Assembly: GCA_001873065.1 (NCBI GenBank) | Contig: MNYM01000032.1 | Location: 1 to 64,000 of the forward strand | DNA length: 64,000 nt | Origin: Flavobacteriaceae bacterium CG2_30_31_66 | Lineage (GTDB): Bacteria > Bacteroidota > Bacteroidia > Flavobacteriales > Flavobacteriaceae | Reading direction: 5' to 3' | Shown: positions 47,066-55,099 of the stretch, piece after piece | Position numbering within the stretch: position 1 is the first letter of the stretch | How the letters are laid out: each line of letters starts with the position of its first letter | The notes under the pieces: generated by a model | What the model was told of the DNA's origin: nothing | The model's database searches: none | What the model saw: only the letters and a program-made list of their open reading frames with translations | Position numbers and translations under genes: made by a program

Positions 47066-48651
47066 ATGAAAAACACTTACTTACTTACTTACTTACTTAC
47101 TTAATTTTCATTGGTTGTGAAGAGAAATCAATGGATTACAATTTTAATGAAGTAGAAAACATTAATCTTTATGGGACAAAAATTAAAGTTAGCTCAAGAG
47201 AACAATTATCTGAGACTATAAATTCTTTGAAAATGAAAAAAAGAACAGATTTAGAAAAGTATTTTGAAAAATTTTATGAAAAAGGATACACCTCAGAGAG
47301 AATTATTATAAATGCTTCAAATTCTAAATTATTACAAAAAATATATAGTAAGAAGAAAAATTACTTTAATACAAGAAAATCTATTTCTGACTCACTTAAA
47401 ATTGCAGATGCTGTTTTCGGTGCTTTTATTAATGAAGAAGGTCAGATAATAGTAAATGATTCACTTTTTAAATATACTAATAGAGGATTATATTTTGGAA
47501 AGTTAAGCGATTCTTTAAAAATTAGAGAAGTAGCTTTCAGAAAAAACAGTTCGGCTAAAAGTCAAAAAACTATTGAAAGTGATTGTTACATAAGAGAAAC
47601 AGAAGGTGGAATTACTGAAATAGAAAATGGAGTACATCAGTTTGTTAGGATTGCAGACGAAACAGGTTGTACCGGTTCTGGTACAGGCGGGGGATCTACT
47701 TATAACTCCAATAATGGTTATAAAGCGATAACTGACATATATAATGCGAAAAACTCTGAATTAGGGTTAAACACACTTATTCAAGATTTAAGAATTGAAA
47801 CATCGCCTGATGATAATTGGTTTCAAAATATTTGGGGTACTTATAGATATTCTCACGAGTATTTTAGTGATGATGACTATAGATTTGAATTAGATTTTTG
47901 GGATCAAACTTGGTTAATATACAGATCAGTTGGTATTGAGGCTGAAACTCATAAAGATGGTTGGTTCTGGTGGAACAATATTAATTCTGATGAAATAGTT
48001 TTAGGAATAAATAAAGTACACTTAATATATGACATTCCTTCTCCTGATATATCTTTCTTTGTGAATTATACTAATAATGTTTTAAACCAAAACACAAAAC
48101 AACCTTTATATATTCATAATAACTCTTTTTTTATTAAGAATAATAATTCAGTATATGAACCTATTAACATAAAAGTTTTAAATAATAATAGAATTCCTTT
48201 CTTCGAATTTAGAGATGACGCTATTTTAAATATTTACATTGGAAGTGTTTTAGGGTTGAATTTAAATCTAGATATTACTTACAATGTTTTAAGTGATTCA
48301 AATATTAAAACTCTTTATAAATTAGGAGCAGATTATTTAAAATCTAAATACTCGAGTAGAAAAGATTTTATTGTTACAATTCAAAAAAATCCGAACGAAG
48401 TAGATTTGTTATATTTTGATGAATTTCAAAGAGTTTATAATACTGATGAGGTTGAAAGAATATTTTTTTCTGAGTGGGATTGGCAGATAGGTTTGAAATT
48501 TGCTGATACTGGCTCAGCATGGAAATCTACATATACACCAATAAATTTAAATGGATTTAATACTTTAGGAGACTATAAATCTAAAAATATTGATATATAT
48601 GGACTAGCAAGAAGGGGTGAAGAATGGAGAGGTTTAAGACTTAAATTTTAA
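47066..48651 (+). CDS. Probable phase-variable surface lipoprotein, out of frame in this sequence
   Basis: From the ATG at 47066 the reading frame is MKNTYLLTYLLT and then TAA, inside a seven-copy ACTT tract. A 506-codon frame starting at 47131 continues to 48651. Adding one repeat unit (eight copies) joins the two and gives the signal peptide MKNTYLLTYLLTYLIFIGC with a lipobox and Cys19, then EEKSMDYN, an acidic start typical of surface-exposed Bacteroidota lipoproteins, for a total of 529 residues. Five copies would also be in frame; six and seven hit stops. The mature protein has a helical N-terminal part, two Cys (DCYIRE, TGCTG), a GSGTGGGS linker and a beta-rich C-terminal half. I recognise no enzyme motif. 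A cytoplasmic product from 47131 is possible but would lack its export signal. Confidence 0.72.
47075..47102 (+). repeat. Tetranucleotide tract (ACTT) x 7 within a signal-peptide coding region
   Basis: Seven uninterrupted ACTT units, 28 bp, starting 9 bases after the ATG at 47066. Three units encode the four residues TYLL, so the tract writes the hydrophobic core of the signal peptide. A 4-bp slip shifts the frame. Confidence 0.97.
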
Positions 48652-48663
48652 AAGTATATAATT

Positions 48664-49215
48664 ATGAAAAAATATATATTATCTATAATTCTACTAGTTT
48701 TTTTTAATAAAATTCATTATTCACAAGAAGCTAATACCGTGAAAGTATGGAGAATAAATTTTTTAAATCCAGCAATAGAATTAGAATTACCAACAAGTTC
48801 TAATACAACTTTTTCTGCTGGTTTAGGAATCGGTTATGGTGGTGCGTATCCACAGACTTCTAATGGAGGTTTTGGTTTTTTATATTCTTTTAACCCTTTT
48901 TTGGATTTACAACAAAAATGGTTTTATAATTTTTCAAAAAGAAAAAGTAAAAATCGATCTAATGAAAATAACTCAGGAAATTTTGTGTCTGCAAGATTAC
49001 TAACAAGAGGAAACACAATTGATAGTAATTTTAATAGAACGACTGATTTTGATTTTGCAGTTGGACCAACTTGGGGCTTGCAAAGAAAATATGGTAAAAA
49101 TTTTCATTTTTTATTTGATGTTGGACCTATATATTATTTTGATACTAATGGGAAAGGATATATTTTCCCAATTATGTTTCAACTTAACTTAGGGTTTGAT
49201 TTAAAATTAAAATGA
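48664..49215 (+). CDS. Probable outer-membrane beta-barrel protein, second gene of the lipoprotein cassette
   Basis: A 183-residue protein with a signal peptide (KKYILSIILLVFFNKIHYSQ). The mature part alternates short amphipathic strands and turns: FSAGLGIGYGGAYPQ, GGFGFLYSFNPFLDL, FVSARLLTRGN, FDFAVGPTWGLQR, FHFLFDVGPIYYF, and a final FPIMFQLNLGFDLKLK. That suits an eight-strand barrel. It starts 12 bp after the lipoprotein stop and overlaps the next gene by 4 bp (ATGA), so the three form an operon. No named family recognised. Confidence 0.65.
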   Translation: MKKYILSIILLVFFNKIHYSQEANTVKVWRINFLNPAIELELPTSSNTTFSAGLGIGYGGAYPQTSNGGFGFLYSFNPFLDLQQKWFYNFSKRKSKNRSNENNSGNFVSARLLTRGNTIDSNFNRTTDFDFAVGPTWGLQRKYGKNFHFLFDVGPIYYFDTNGKGYIFPIMFQLNLGFDLKLK

Positions 49216-49841
49216 AAAATCTAATCCTAGCATTTTTATTATCATTTTCAGCATCAGCAATTTTTAGTCAAATAAGTATTCAAGATGCATTAAGAACTGG
49301 TGCTGAAATTTCTAAAAATGACAAAAAATTCAATGAATTACCAGCAGAATTAATTCAAACTTTCAGTTTTGGAATTTCTTTACCAGATGATATTTCATAT
49401 CATTTTAAAGATGGTGGTGGTGAAACTTTAAAAAGTAGATTGTCATTTGATTTATTTTACACAATCAATTATCCAATATTTAAGAAAGTTACTTTTGGTT
49501 TAATAACAGGATTTCAACATCAATCTCAAGGAAGAATTACTAGTTATAAATTGGGAGGTTTGGTTCGCTATTATTTCAAAAATTATGATTCTGCAAACTT
49601 TTATATTATGACAGCTAGAGGTTTTGGATTAGATTCTAAAGTTGAAAATTCGGCAGGATATGGAAATATTAGATTTGGATTAGAATTTCCAATTGAAAAA
49701 TATGATGAGTATAACATAATTTTTAAAATATTTTGGGATAATGATTCGTATAAACTAAAAAAGCCACTTATCTCCAATGAAAATCCTAGAGACATAATTT
49801 ATCATGGTGGATATGGTATAGGAATTGGAATTGGATTTTAA
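49212..49841 (+). CDS. Probable outer-membrane beta-barrel protein, third gene of the lipoprotein cassette
   Basis: A 209-residue protein with a signal peptide ending SAIFSQ. After an N-terminal SIQDALRTGAEISKNDKKFNELPAELIQ helix, strands such as LSFDLFYTINYP, VTFGLITGFQHQSQG, YKLGGLVRYYF, IRFGLEFPI, NIIFKIFW lead to a C-terminal GGYGIGIGIGF with terminal Phe, the outer-membrane insertion signal. Its ATG overlaps the previous stop (ATGA). It ends just before the right-hand duplicated terminator. Function unknown; the partnership with the lipoprotein is inferred from the operon. Confidence 0.65.
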   Translation: MKNLILAFLLSFSASAIFSQISIQDALRTGAEISKNDKKFNELPAELIQTFSFGISLPDDISYHFKDGGGETLKSRLSFDLFYTINYPIFKKVTFGLITGFQHQSQGRITSYKLGGLVRYYFKNYDSANFYIMTARGFGLDSKVENSAGYGNIRFGLEFPIEKYDEYNIIFKIFWDNDSYKLKKPLISNENPRDIIYHGGYGIGIGIGF

Positions 49842-49872
49842 ATTATTTTTAATACTATTTGCTTTTTACATA

Positions 49873-49903
49873 AATCCTCATAGAATTTCTAAGGGGATTT
49901 TTT
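49873..49903 (+). terminator. Terminator after the lipoprotein cassette (right copy)
   Basis: AATCCTCATAG (49873-49883)/CTAAGGGGATT (49889-49899), the same hairpin as after eno but with an A-A mismatch, and a T-run to 49903. It shares a 23-base identical core with the left copy. Confidence 0.88.
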
Positions 49904-50035
49904 CTTTTTACTAAAGAATTGTTAAATCAGTAAAATTTATTTTAAGTCACTAAAAATCTATAATTTTCAACTTTTAAAATCCTTAATTTATTGGTATCTT
50001 CGCAAAACACTTCAACATAAAAAATAAGATTGAAT

Positions 50036-51322
50036 ATGTCAAATACTGCAAAGTTAGTAATAGGAGAAAATTCGTACGAATTTCCATTAGTGAAAGGAAC
50101 TGAGAATGAGGTTGCTATCGATATCAAAAACTTAAGAACAGCCACTGATGGTGTTATAACTTTAGATTCTGGTTACAAAAATACAGGTTCTTGCGAGAGC
50201 AGTATTACGTTTTTGGATGGTGAAAAAGGGATTTTACGTTATAGAGGTTATGACATAGAAGAATTGGCAGAAAAAGCTGAGTTTCTTGAGGTTGCATATG
50301 CTTTAATTTTCGGAGAATTACCAACCAAAGAACAATTAGATAAATTTCTTGTTGACATTAAAGCGCAATCTGTGGTTGATGAGGACGTAAAAAAAATTGT
50401 AGATGCTTTTCCAAAATCGGCTCATCCAATGGGCGTTTTATCTTCCTTAACGAGTGCATTGACTGCGTTCAATCCTTCTTCAGTGAATGTAAAATCTGAA
50501 GAAGATATGTACAAAGCAATTGTTAAAATAATGGGGAAATTTCCAGTTTTGGTGGCTTGGACTATGCGTAAAAAACAAGGATTACCACTAAATTATGGTT
50601 CAAAATCGTTGGATTATGTTGAAAATATTATGAAAATGATGTTTGAACAACCAAACGAACCTTATGTTGTAAATCCAATCATTAAAGATGCGTTAAATAA
50701 ATTACTGATTTTACACGCAGATCATGAACAAAATTGTTCTACATCTACTGTAAGAATTGCAGGTTCATCTCATGTTGGGTTATTTGCTTCGTTATCAGCA
50801 GGAATTTCTGCACTTTGGGGTCCATTGCATGGAGGTGCAAATCAAGCAGTATTAGAAATGTTGGAAGCTATCAAAGCAGATGATGGTGATACCAAAAAAT
50901 ACATGGCAAAAGCGAAAGACAAAGATGATCCTTTTAGATTGATGGGTTTTGGACATAGAGTTTATAAAAATTTTGATCCAAGAGCAAAAATCATAAAAAA
51001 AGCTGCTGATGAAGTTTTAAAAGACTTAGGAGTTAAAGATCCAATATTAGCTATTGCAAAAGGTTTGGAATATGAAGCATTGAATGATCCTTATTTTGTG
51101 GAAAGAAAATTATATCCAAACGTAGATTTTTACTCAGGTATTATTTATAGAGCAATGGATATTCCAACAGATATGTTTACTGTAATGTTTGCTCTAGGCC
51201 GTTTACCAGGTTGGATTGCACAATGGAGAGAAATGCGATTAAATAATGAACCAATTGGAAGGCCTCGTCAAATTTATGTTGGCGAAACTTTAAGACCATT
51301 CAAATCAATAGAAAAAAGATAA
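50036..51322 (+). CDS. gltA: Citrate synthase
   Basis: Condenses acetyl-CoA and oxaloacetate, the first step of the TCA cycle. The 428-residue type II enzyme has the start SNTAKLVIGENSYEFPLVKGTENEVAIDI, the catalytic His in WGPLHGGANQAVLEML, RLMGFGHRVYKNFDPRA with the second catalytic His, and the catalytic Asp in NVDFYSGIIYRA. An in-frame TTG at 50030 exists two codons upstream, but the ATG at 50036 is the ordinary start. Single-gene unit with its own terminator. Confidence 0.97.
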   Translation: MSNTAKLVIGENSYEFPLVKGTENEVAIDIKNLRTATDGVITLDSGYKNTGSCESSITFLDGEKGILRYRGYDIEELAEKAEFLEVAYALIFGELPTKEQLDKFLVDIKAQSVVDEDVKKIVDAFPKSAHPMGVLSSLTSALTAFNPSSVNVKSEEDMYKAIVKIMGKFPVLVAWTMRKKQGLPLNYGSKSLDYVENIMKMMFEQPNEPYVVNPIIKDALNKLLILHADHEQNCSTSTVRIAGSSHVGLFASLSAGISALWGPLHGGANQAVLEMLEAIKADDGDTKKYMAKAKDKDDPFRLMGFGHRVYKNFDPRAKIIKKAADEVLKDLGVKDPILAIAKGLEYEALNDPYFVERKLYPNVDFYSGIIYRAMDIPTDMFTVMFALGRLPGWIAQWREMRLNNEPIGRPRQIYVGETLRPFKSIEKR

Positions 51323-51346
51323 TTACTTTTTTTATTTTTACAACCG

Positions 51347-51375
51347 AAAGCTTCATGATTCATGGAGCTTTTTTT
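51347..51375 (+). terminator. Terminator after gltA
   Basis: AAAGCTTCATG (51347-51357)/CATGGAGCTTT (51361-51371), ten Watson-Crick pairs plus one T-G, loop ATT, T-run to 51375. The next gene starts only 12 bases further. Confidence 0.85.
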
Positions 51376-51386
51376 ATCTGAAAAGA

Positions 51387-52301
51387 ATGTTACAACTCAA
51401 TATAACTAACGAAACTTCTCAATTAAAAGCGGTGGTTTTAGGCATTGCAACCAGCAATGGTTTAATTCCAACGCTTGAGGATTGTTACGACCCAAAAAGT
51501 AGAGAACATGTTTTGAATGGAACTTATCCAAAAGAACAAGACATGATTGAAGAAATGGAAGCTGTTGCTGCTGTTTTTAAAAAATATGAAATCTCTGTTT
51601 TTAGACCAAAAGTCATCAAAAATTACAATCAAATTTTTTCTAGAGACATCGCTTTTGTGATTGAAGATAAATTGATAAAAGCGAATATTTTACCTGATAG
51701 AGAAAAGGAATACATTGCAATTGCGAATGTTACCAATCAAATTAATCCGCAAAATATCATTGAACTTCCTAAAGATTGTCATATTGAAGGGGGAGATGTG
51801 ATGCCTTGGAATGAGTATATTTTTGTGGGGACCTATTCAGGTGAAGATTATCCAAACTTTATTACAGCTCGCACAAATAATAAAGCAGTTTTGGCACTTC
51901 AGCAATTATTTCCACATAAAAAAGTGAAACCTTTTGAGCTTAGAAAACACAATACTGATCCAAAAGAAAATGCATTGCATTTAGATTGTTGCTTTCAACC
52001 TATTGGAAAAAACAAAGCAATTTTACACAAAAATGGTTTTTTGATTGAAGAAGAATACAATTGGTTGGTTCAATATTTTGGTGAAGAAAACATTTTTGAA
52101 ATTACAAAACAAGAAATGTACGATATGAATAGCAACGTTTTTTCAATTTCTGAGGAAGTTATAATATCAGAAAAAAATTTTGTTAGACTCAATTCTTGGC
52201 TAAGAAATCAAGGTTTTAAAGTGGAAGAAGTTCCGTATGCAGAAATTTCGAAACAAGAAGGTTTGTTGCGATGCTCCACATTACCTTTAATTCGCGAATA
52301 A
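51387..52301 (+). CDS. Amidinotransferase/arginine deiminase-like (pentein superfamily) hydrolase
   Basis: A 304-residue enzyme of the guanidino-group-modifying (pentein) fold, related to dimethylargininases and arginine deiminases. Catalytic landmarks: FSRDIAFVIEDK (Asp near the substrate), HIEGGDVMPW (His-Glu-GGD motif), HLDCCFQPI (catalytic His) and the nucleophilic Cys near the end in LLRCSTLPL. It likely releases ammonia or a methylamine from a guanidino or ureido compound. A second, differently built pentein enzyme, CtlX, lies 1.2 kb downstream on the same strand. True substrate unknown. Confidence 0.82.
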   Translation: MLQLNITNETSQLKAVVLGIATSNGLIPTLEDCYDPKSREHVLNGTYPKEQDMIEEMEAVAAVFKKYEISVFRPKVIKNYNQIFSRDIAFVIEDKLIKANILPDREKEYIAIANVTNQINPQNIIELPKDCHIEGGDVMPWNEYIFVGTYSGEDYPNFITARTNNKAVLALQQLFPHKKVKPFELRKHNTDPKENALHLDCCFQPIGKNKAILHKNGFLIEEEYNWLVQYFGEENIFEITKQEMYDMNSNVFSISEEVIISEKNFVRLNSWLRNQGFKVEEVPYAEISKQEGLLRCSTLPLIRE

Positions 52302-52302
52302 A

Positions 52303-52329
52303 AAAAAGCTGCATTTTGTGCAGCTTTTT
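52303..52329. terminator. Bidirectional terminator between convergent genes
   Basis: AAAAAGCTGCA (52303-52313)/TGCAGCTTTTT (52319-52329), eleven perfect pairs, loop TTTTG. A- and T-runs on both sides let it serve the hydrolase gene on the plus strand and the FAS1 gene on the minus strand. Confidence 0.9.
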
Positions 52330-52351
52330 CCTCCTGAAACAAGAATGGTAA

Positions 52352-53299
52352 TTATGGCAACAAGACTGAGTCAATTGCATGGATAACTCCATTTGTTCCT
52401 TGTACATCATTTGTTGCAGCTCCTACTAATATATTCGCAGTTTGAGAACTCGTAGTTTGAATTCGAGCTCCGTTTGTTAAATTTATTGTGATACTTCCAC
52501 CAATAGTTGTTACACTTCCATTGGTTAATTGATTTGCTTGTACATTAGCACCATTTACCACGTGGTATTTTAAAACTGCATCTAAAGTTGCAATTGGTAC
52601 ATCAGGTAACGAATTCCAATTGGGATTTGAATCTAACAAAGCTTGAAAAGCTGCGTTTGTTGGAGCAAAAACCGTAAATGGACCAGTTCCTGAAAGTATT
52701 GAAACGAAATCAGTTGTATGTCTGCTGTCTGTTAAAGCGGTAACTAAGCTTGTAAATCCTCCATTGTTTAAAGCCAATGTAACAATATTAGGTGGTAACA
52801 TTACTTTGTTGATTACATGTACAACTCCATTTGATGCATTCACATCTACTGCTACTGGAGTTGCATCACCATTGAAAGCAACACCGCCTGTAACTTCAAC
52901 TTGCAAAGATAATGGCTCATCATTTGGCCCTGTTGATAGGCAATTTACATACGTATCTGATAAATCTGTAGATCTTACAGTTCCTTCTAAAACGTGAAAT
53001 AATAATACAGCTTGTAGAGTTTCAACTGGAATATCATTAATTGAATTCCAATTTGGGTTTGAATCTAATAACGCTTGAAAAGCTTCATTAGTTGGCGCAA
53101 AAACGGTAAAAGGTCCATTTCCAGATAAAGTAGATGCCAATCCTGCTCTTTGAACAGCTGCTAACAAACTGGTTAAATTGTTATTGGCTGCAACATCCAC
53201 AATAGTGTTTGATTCTACTACAGTTTCATTGTCGTCATTGCAAGATGTAAAGACGAATCCTGCAAATAATGCTAAAATAATACTCGTTATTTTTTTCAT
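52352..53299 (-). CDS. Lipoprotein with two fasciclin (FAS1) domains
   Basis: A 315-residue lipoprotein: signal peptide with lipobox FTSC (Cys about 20) then NDDNETVVES, an acidic surface-export-like sequence. Two FAS1 domains follow at about residues 35-170 and 175-315. Each carries the H1 motif GPFTVFAPTN and an almost identical AFQALLDSNPNWNS, so the two arose by internal duplication. Each ends with an H2-like VVHVINKVMLPP or VIHAIDSVLLP. FAS1 proteins mediate adhesion or surface interactions. It is inserted on the opposite strand between two pentein hydrolase genes. Confidence 0.93.
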   Translation of the reverse strand: MKKITSIILALFAGFVFTSCNDDNETVVESNTIVDVAANNNLTSLLAAVQRAGLASTLSGNGPFTVFAPTNEAFQALLDSNPNWNSINDIPVETLQAVLLFHVLEGTVRSTDLSDTYVNCLSTGPNDEPLSLQVEVTGGVAFNGDATPVAVDVNASNGVVHVINKVMLPPNIVTLALNNGGFTSLVTALTDSRHTTDFVSILSGTGPFTVFAPTNAAFQALLDSNPNWNSLPDVPIATLDAVLKYHVVNGANVQANQLTNGSVTTIGGSITINLTNGARIQTTSSQTANILVGAATNDVQGTNGVIHAIDSVLLP

Positions 53300-53455
53300 A
53301 ATATATTAGTTTTAGGTTTATGTTTGTTAAACAAAAATAGCTATAAATCAAACATTAAAATCTTGTCATTTTGTTAAACTATTATAAATAAATGTTAAAC
53401 AAAATATTTTATTTCATTTTTAATTTCCTTACATCAAAACATCATTAAAAAAGTA

Positions 53456-53463
53456 TAATTTTG
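53456..53463 (+). promoter_or_regulatory. Putative -7 promoter element of ctlX
   Basis: TAATTTTG, an exact TAnnTTTG match ending 17 bases before the ATG at 53481. No convincing -33 element. Confidence 0.4.
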
Positions 53464-53480
53464 TTTTACATTCATAATCT

Positions 53481-54413
53481 ATGCAACAATCTACCAATTC
53501 TATTTTAATGATTCGTCCAATTAATTTTAGGATGAACGAACAAACAGCCATTAATAATTATTATCAGGAAGCATTAGATTTAAAAAATGCTGAAATCAAT
53601 AAAAAAGCCCAATTTGAATTTGACGTCTATGTTGAGAAGTTAAAAAGCCATGGAGTTGAAGTAATTGTAATTTCTGATACAGTCGATTTTGATACTCCTG
53701 ATTCTCTTTTTCCTAACAATTGGATTTCATTTCATGAAGATGGTACAGTAGCTTTTTATCCTATGTTTGCTGAGAATAGAAGGCATGAAAGACGTGAAGA
53801 TATTTTAGATATTCTTGAAGAAAATGGTTTTTTGATTGAAAACGTAGTTGATTATTCTTCGGCAGAAGAAGAGCAAATTTTCTTAGAAGGAACAGGAAGT
53901 TTGTTGTTAGATCGTGTCAACAGAAAAGCCTATTGTGCATTATCGCCAAGAGCTGATGAAGAATTATTCATCGAATTTTGTGAAGATTTTGAATATACCC
54001 CTGTTGTTTTTACTGCAAATCAATCAGTTGATGGAAAAAGAAAACCTATTTATCACACCAATGTGATGATGTGTTTGGCAGAAACTTTTGCCGTAATTTG
54101 TTTAGATACCATTGATGATAAACAAGAGCGGAAAAGTGTTGTTAAGCATTTAAAAGAAAACAATAAACAAATTATTGAAATTACTGAACATCAAGTAAAT
54201 CATTTTGCTGGAAATATGTTGCAAGTTAAAGGAAAAAATGAGGAACGTTTTTTGGTGATGAGCCAAGCAGCATTTGATTGTTTAACTCAAACTCAAATTC
54301 AGCAAATCACCAAACATTGCAAGATTATTTCAAGTTCGTTAGAAACCATAGAAACTTGTGGTGGAGGAAGTGCACGATGTATGATGGCTGAAGTTTTTTT
54401 ACCTAAAATTTAA
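53481..54413 (+). CDS. ctlX: Citrulline utilisation hydrolase CtlX-like protein
   Basis: A 310-residue pentein-fold protein matching the CtlX group (arginine-deiminase-related, citrulline hydrolase in Francisella). Landmarks: ILMIRPINFRMNEQTAINNYYQ, PNNWISFHEDGTVAFYPMFAENRRHERR, the GTGSLLLDRVNRKAYCALSPRAD segment, VYHTN-like IYHTNVMMCL with the catalytic His, and the C-terminal nucleophile region CGGGSARCMMAEVF. It likely converts citrulline to ornithine, or hydrolyses a related ureido compound. The PrsW gene follows after 3 bp, so they may be co-transcribed. Confidence 0.85.
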   Translation: MQQSTNSILMIRPINFRMNEQTAINNYYQEALDLKNAEINKKAQFEFDVYVEKLKSHGVEVIVISDTVDFDTPDSLFPNNWISFHEDGTVAFYPMFAENRRHERREDILDILEENGFLIENVVDYSSAEEEQIFLEGTGSLLLDRVNRKAYCALSPRADEELFIEFCEDFEYTPVVFTANQSVDGKRKPIYHTNVMMCLAETFAVICLDTIDDKQERKSVVKHLKENNKQIIEITEHQVNHFAGNMLQVKGKNEERFLVMSQAAFDCLTQTQIQQITKHCKIISSSLETIETCGGGSARCMMAEVFLPKI

Positions 54414-54416
54414 CAA

Positions 54417-55097
54417 ATGACATTGACAGTATTATTGCTTTCAGTTTCGCCTGCAATGATTATCATTTTGTATATCTATTTCAAAGATAAGTTTGAAAAA
54501 GAACCTATTGGTTTTTTGTTCAAAAATTTTTTGATGGGTGCTATTTTGAGTGTTATTATCACCATTATTTTAAGTGCAATTTTAAACATAGTTTTCCCAC
54601 TAACAGATGAAATCAGTATCTATCAACAATTTATTAAGGCTTTTTTAGTTGTTGGTTTGGTCGAAGAATTTTCGAAATATATAATTGTTAGATTTTATGC
54701 TCAAAAAAGTAGTGAGTTCAATGAACCTTTTGACGGTATTGTTTATGCAGTTATGGTTTCTATGGGATTTGCAGCCTTAGAAAACGTACTTTATGTTTTT
54801 CAATACGGAGCTTCAACAGGAATTGTTCGCGCTTTTACAGCAGTTCCTGCTCATGCAACTTTCGGAATTTTGATGGGTTACTTTATGGGCTTGGCAAAGT
54901 TTTCAAAAAATAAACAATTATTGAATCTTACAGGATTATTAGTCGCTACTTTTTTTCATGGTACTTATGACTTTTTCTTGTTTGTCAATTTTATTCCGGG
55001 AATCGCAATTGGCGCTTTTGTTTCTTTAATTATTGGAATAATTTTATCCAAGAAAGCAATTAAAATTCATCAAAAGAATTCCTATTTTAGTGTTTAA
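54417..55097 (+). CDS. PrsW family glutamic-type intramembrane protease
   Basis: A 226-residue membrane protein with about seven helices. Catalytic-type motifs are EEFSK (Glu83, Glu84, Lys87 at the start of a helix), FDGIVYAVMVSMGFAALEN, PAHATFG and FFHGTYDF, all arranged as in PrsW, the protease that cuts anti-sigma factor RsiW in Bacillus. No anti-sigma factor lies nearby, so the substrate is unknown. It begins 3 bp after ctlX and is convergent with pafA at a 2-bp gap. Confidence 0.88.
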   Translation: MTLTVLLLSVSPAMIIILYIYFKDKFEKEPIGFLFKNFLMGAILSVIITIILSAILNIVFPLTDEISIYQQFIKAFLVVGLVEEFSKYIIVRFYAQKSSEFNEPFDGIVYAVMVSMGFAALENVLYVFQYGASTGIVRAFTAVPAHATFGILMGYFMGLAKFSKNKQLLNLTGLLVATFFHGTYDFFLFVNFIPGIAIGAFVSLIIGIILSKKAIKIHQKNSYFSV

Positions 55098-55099
55098 AT

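Noticed and set aside
47131..48651. Annotating the lipoprotein gene as starting at the ATG at 47131
   Set aside because: That start removes the lipobox, which lies in the same frame just upstream, and leaves a secreted-looking protein without export signal. The repeat-frame model explains both.
50030..51322. TTG start of citrate synthase at 50030
   Set aside because: An ATG two codons later fits the family start and the spacing to the upstream region equally well.
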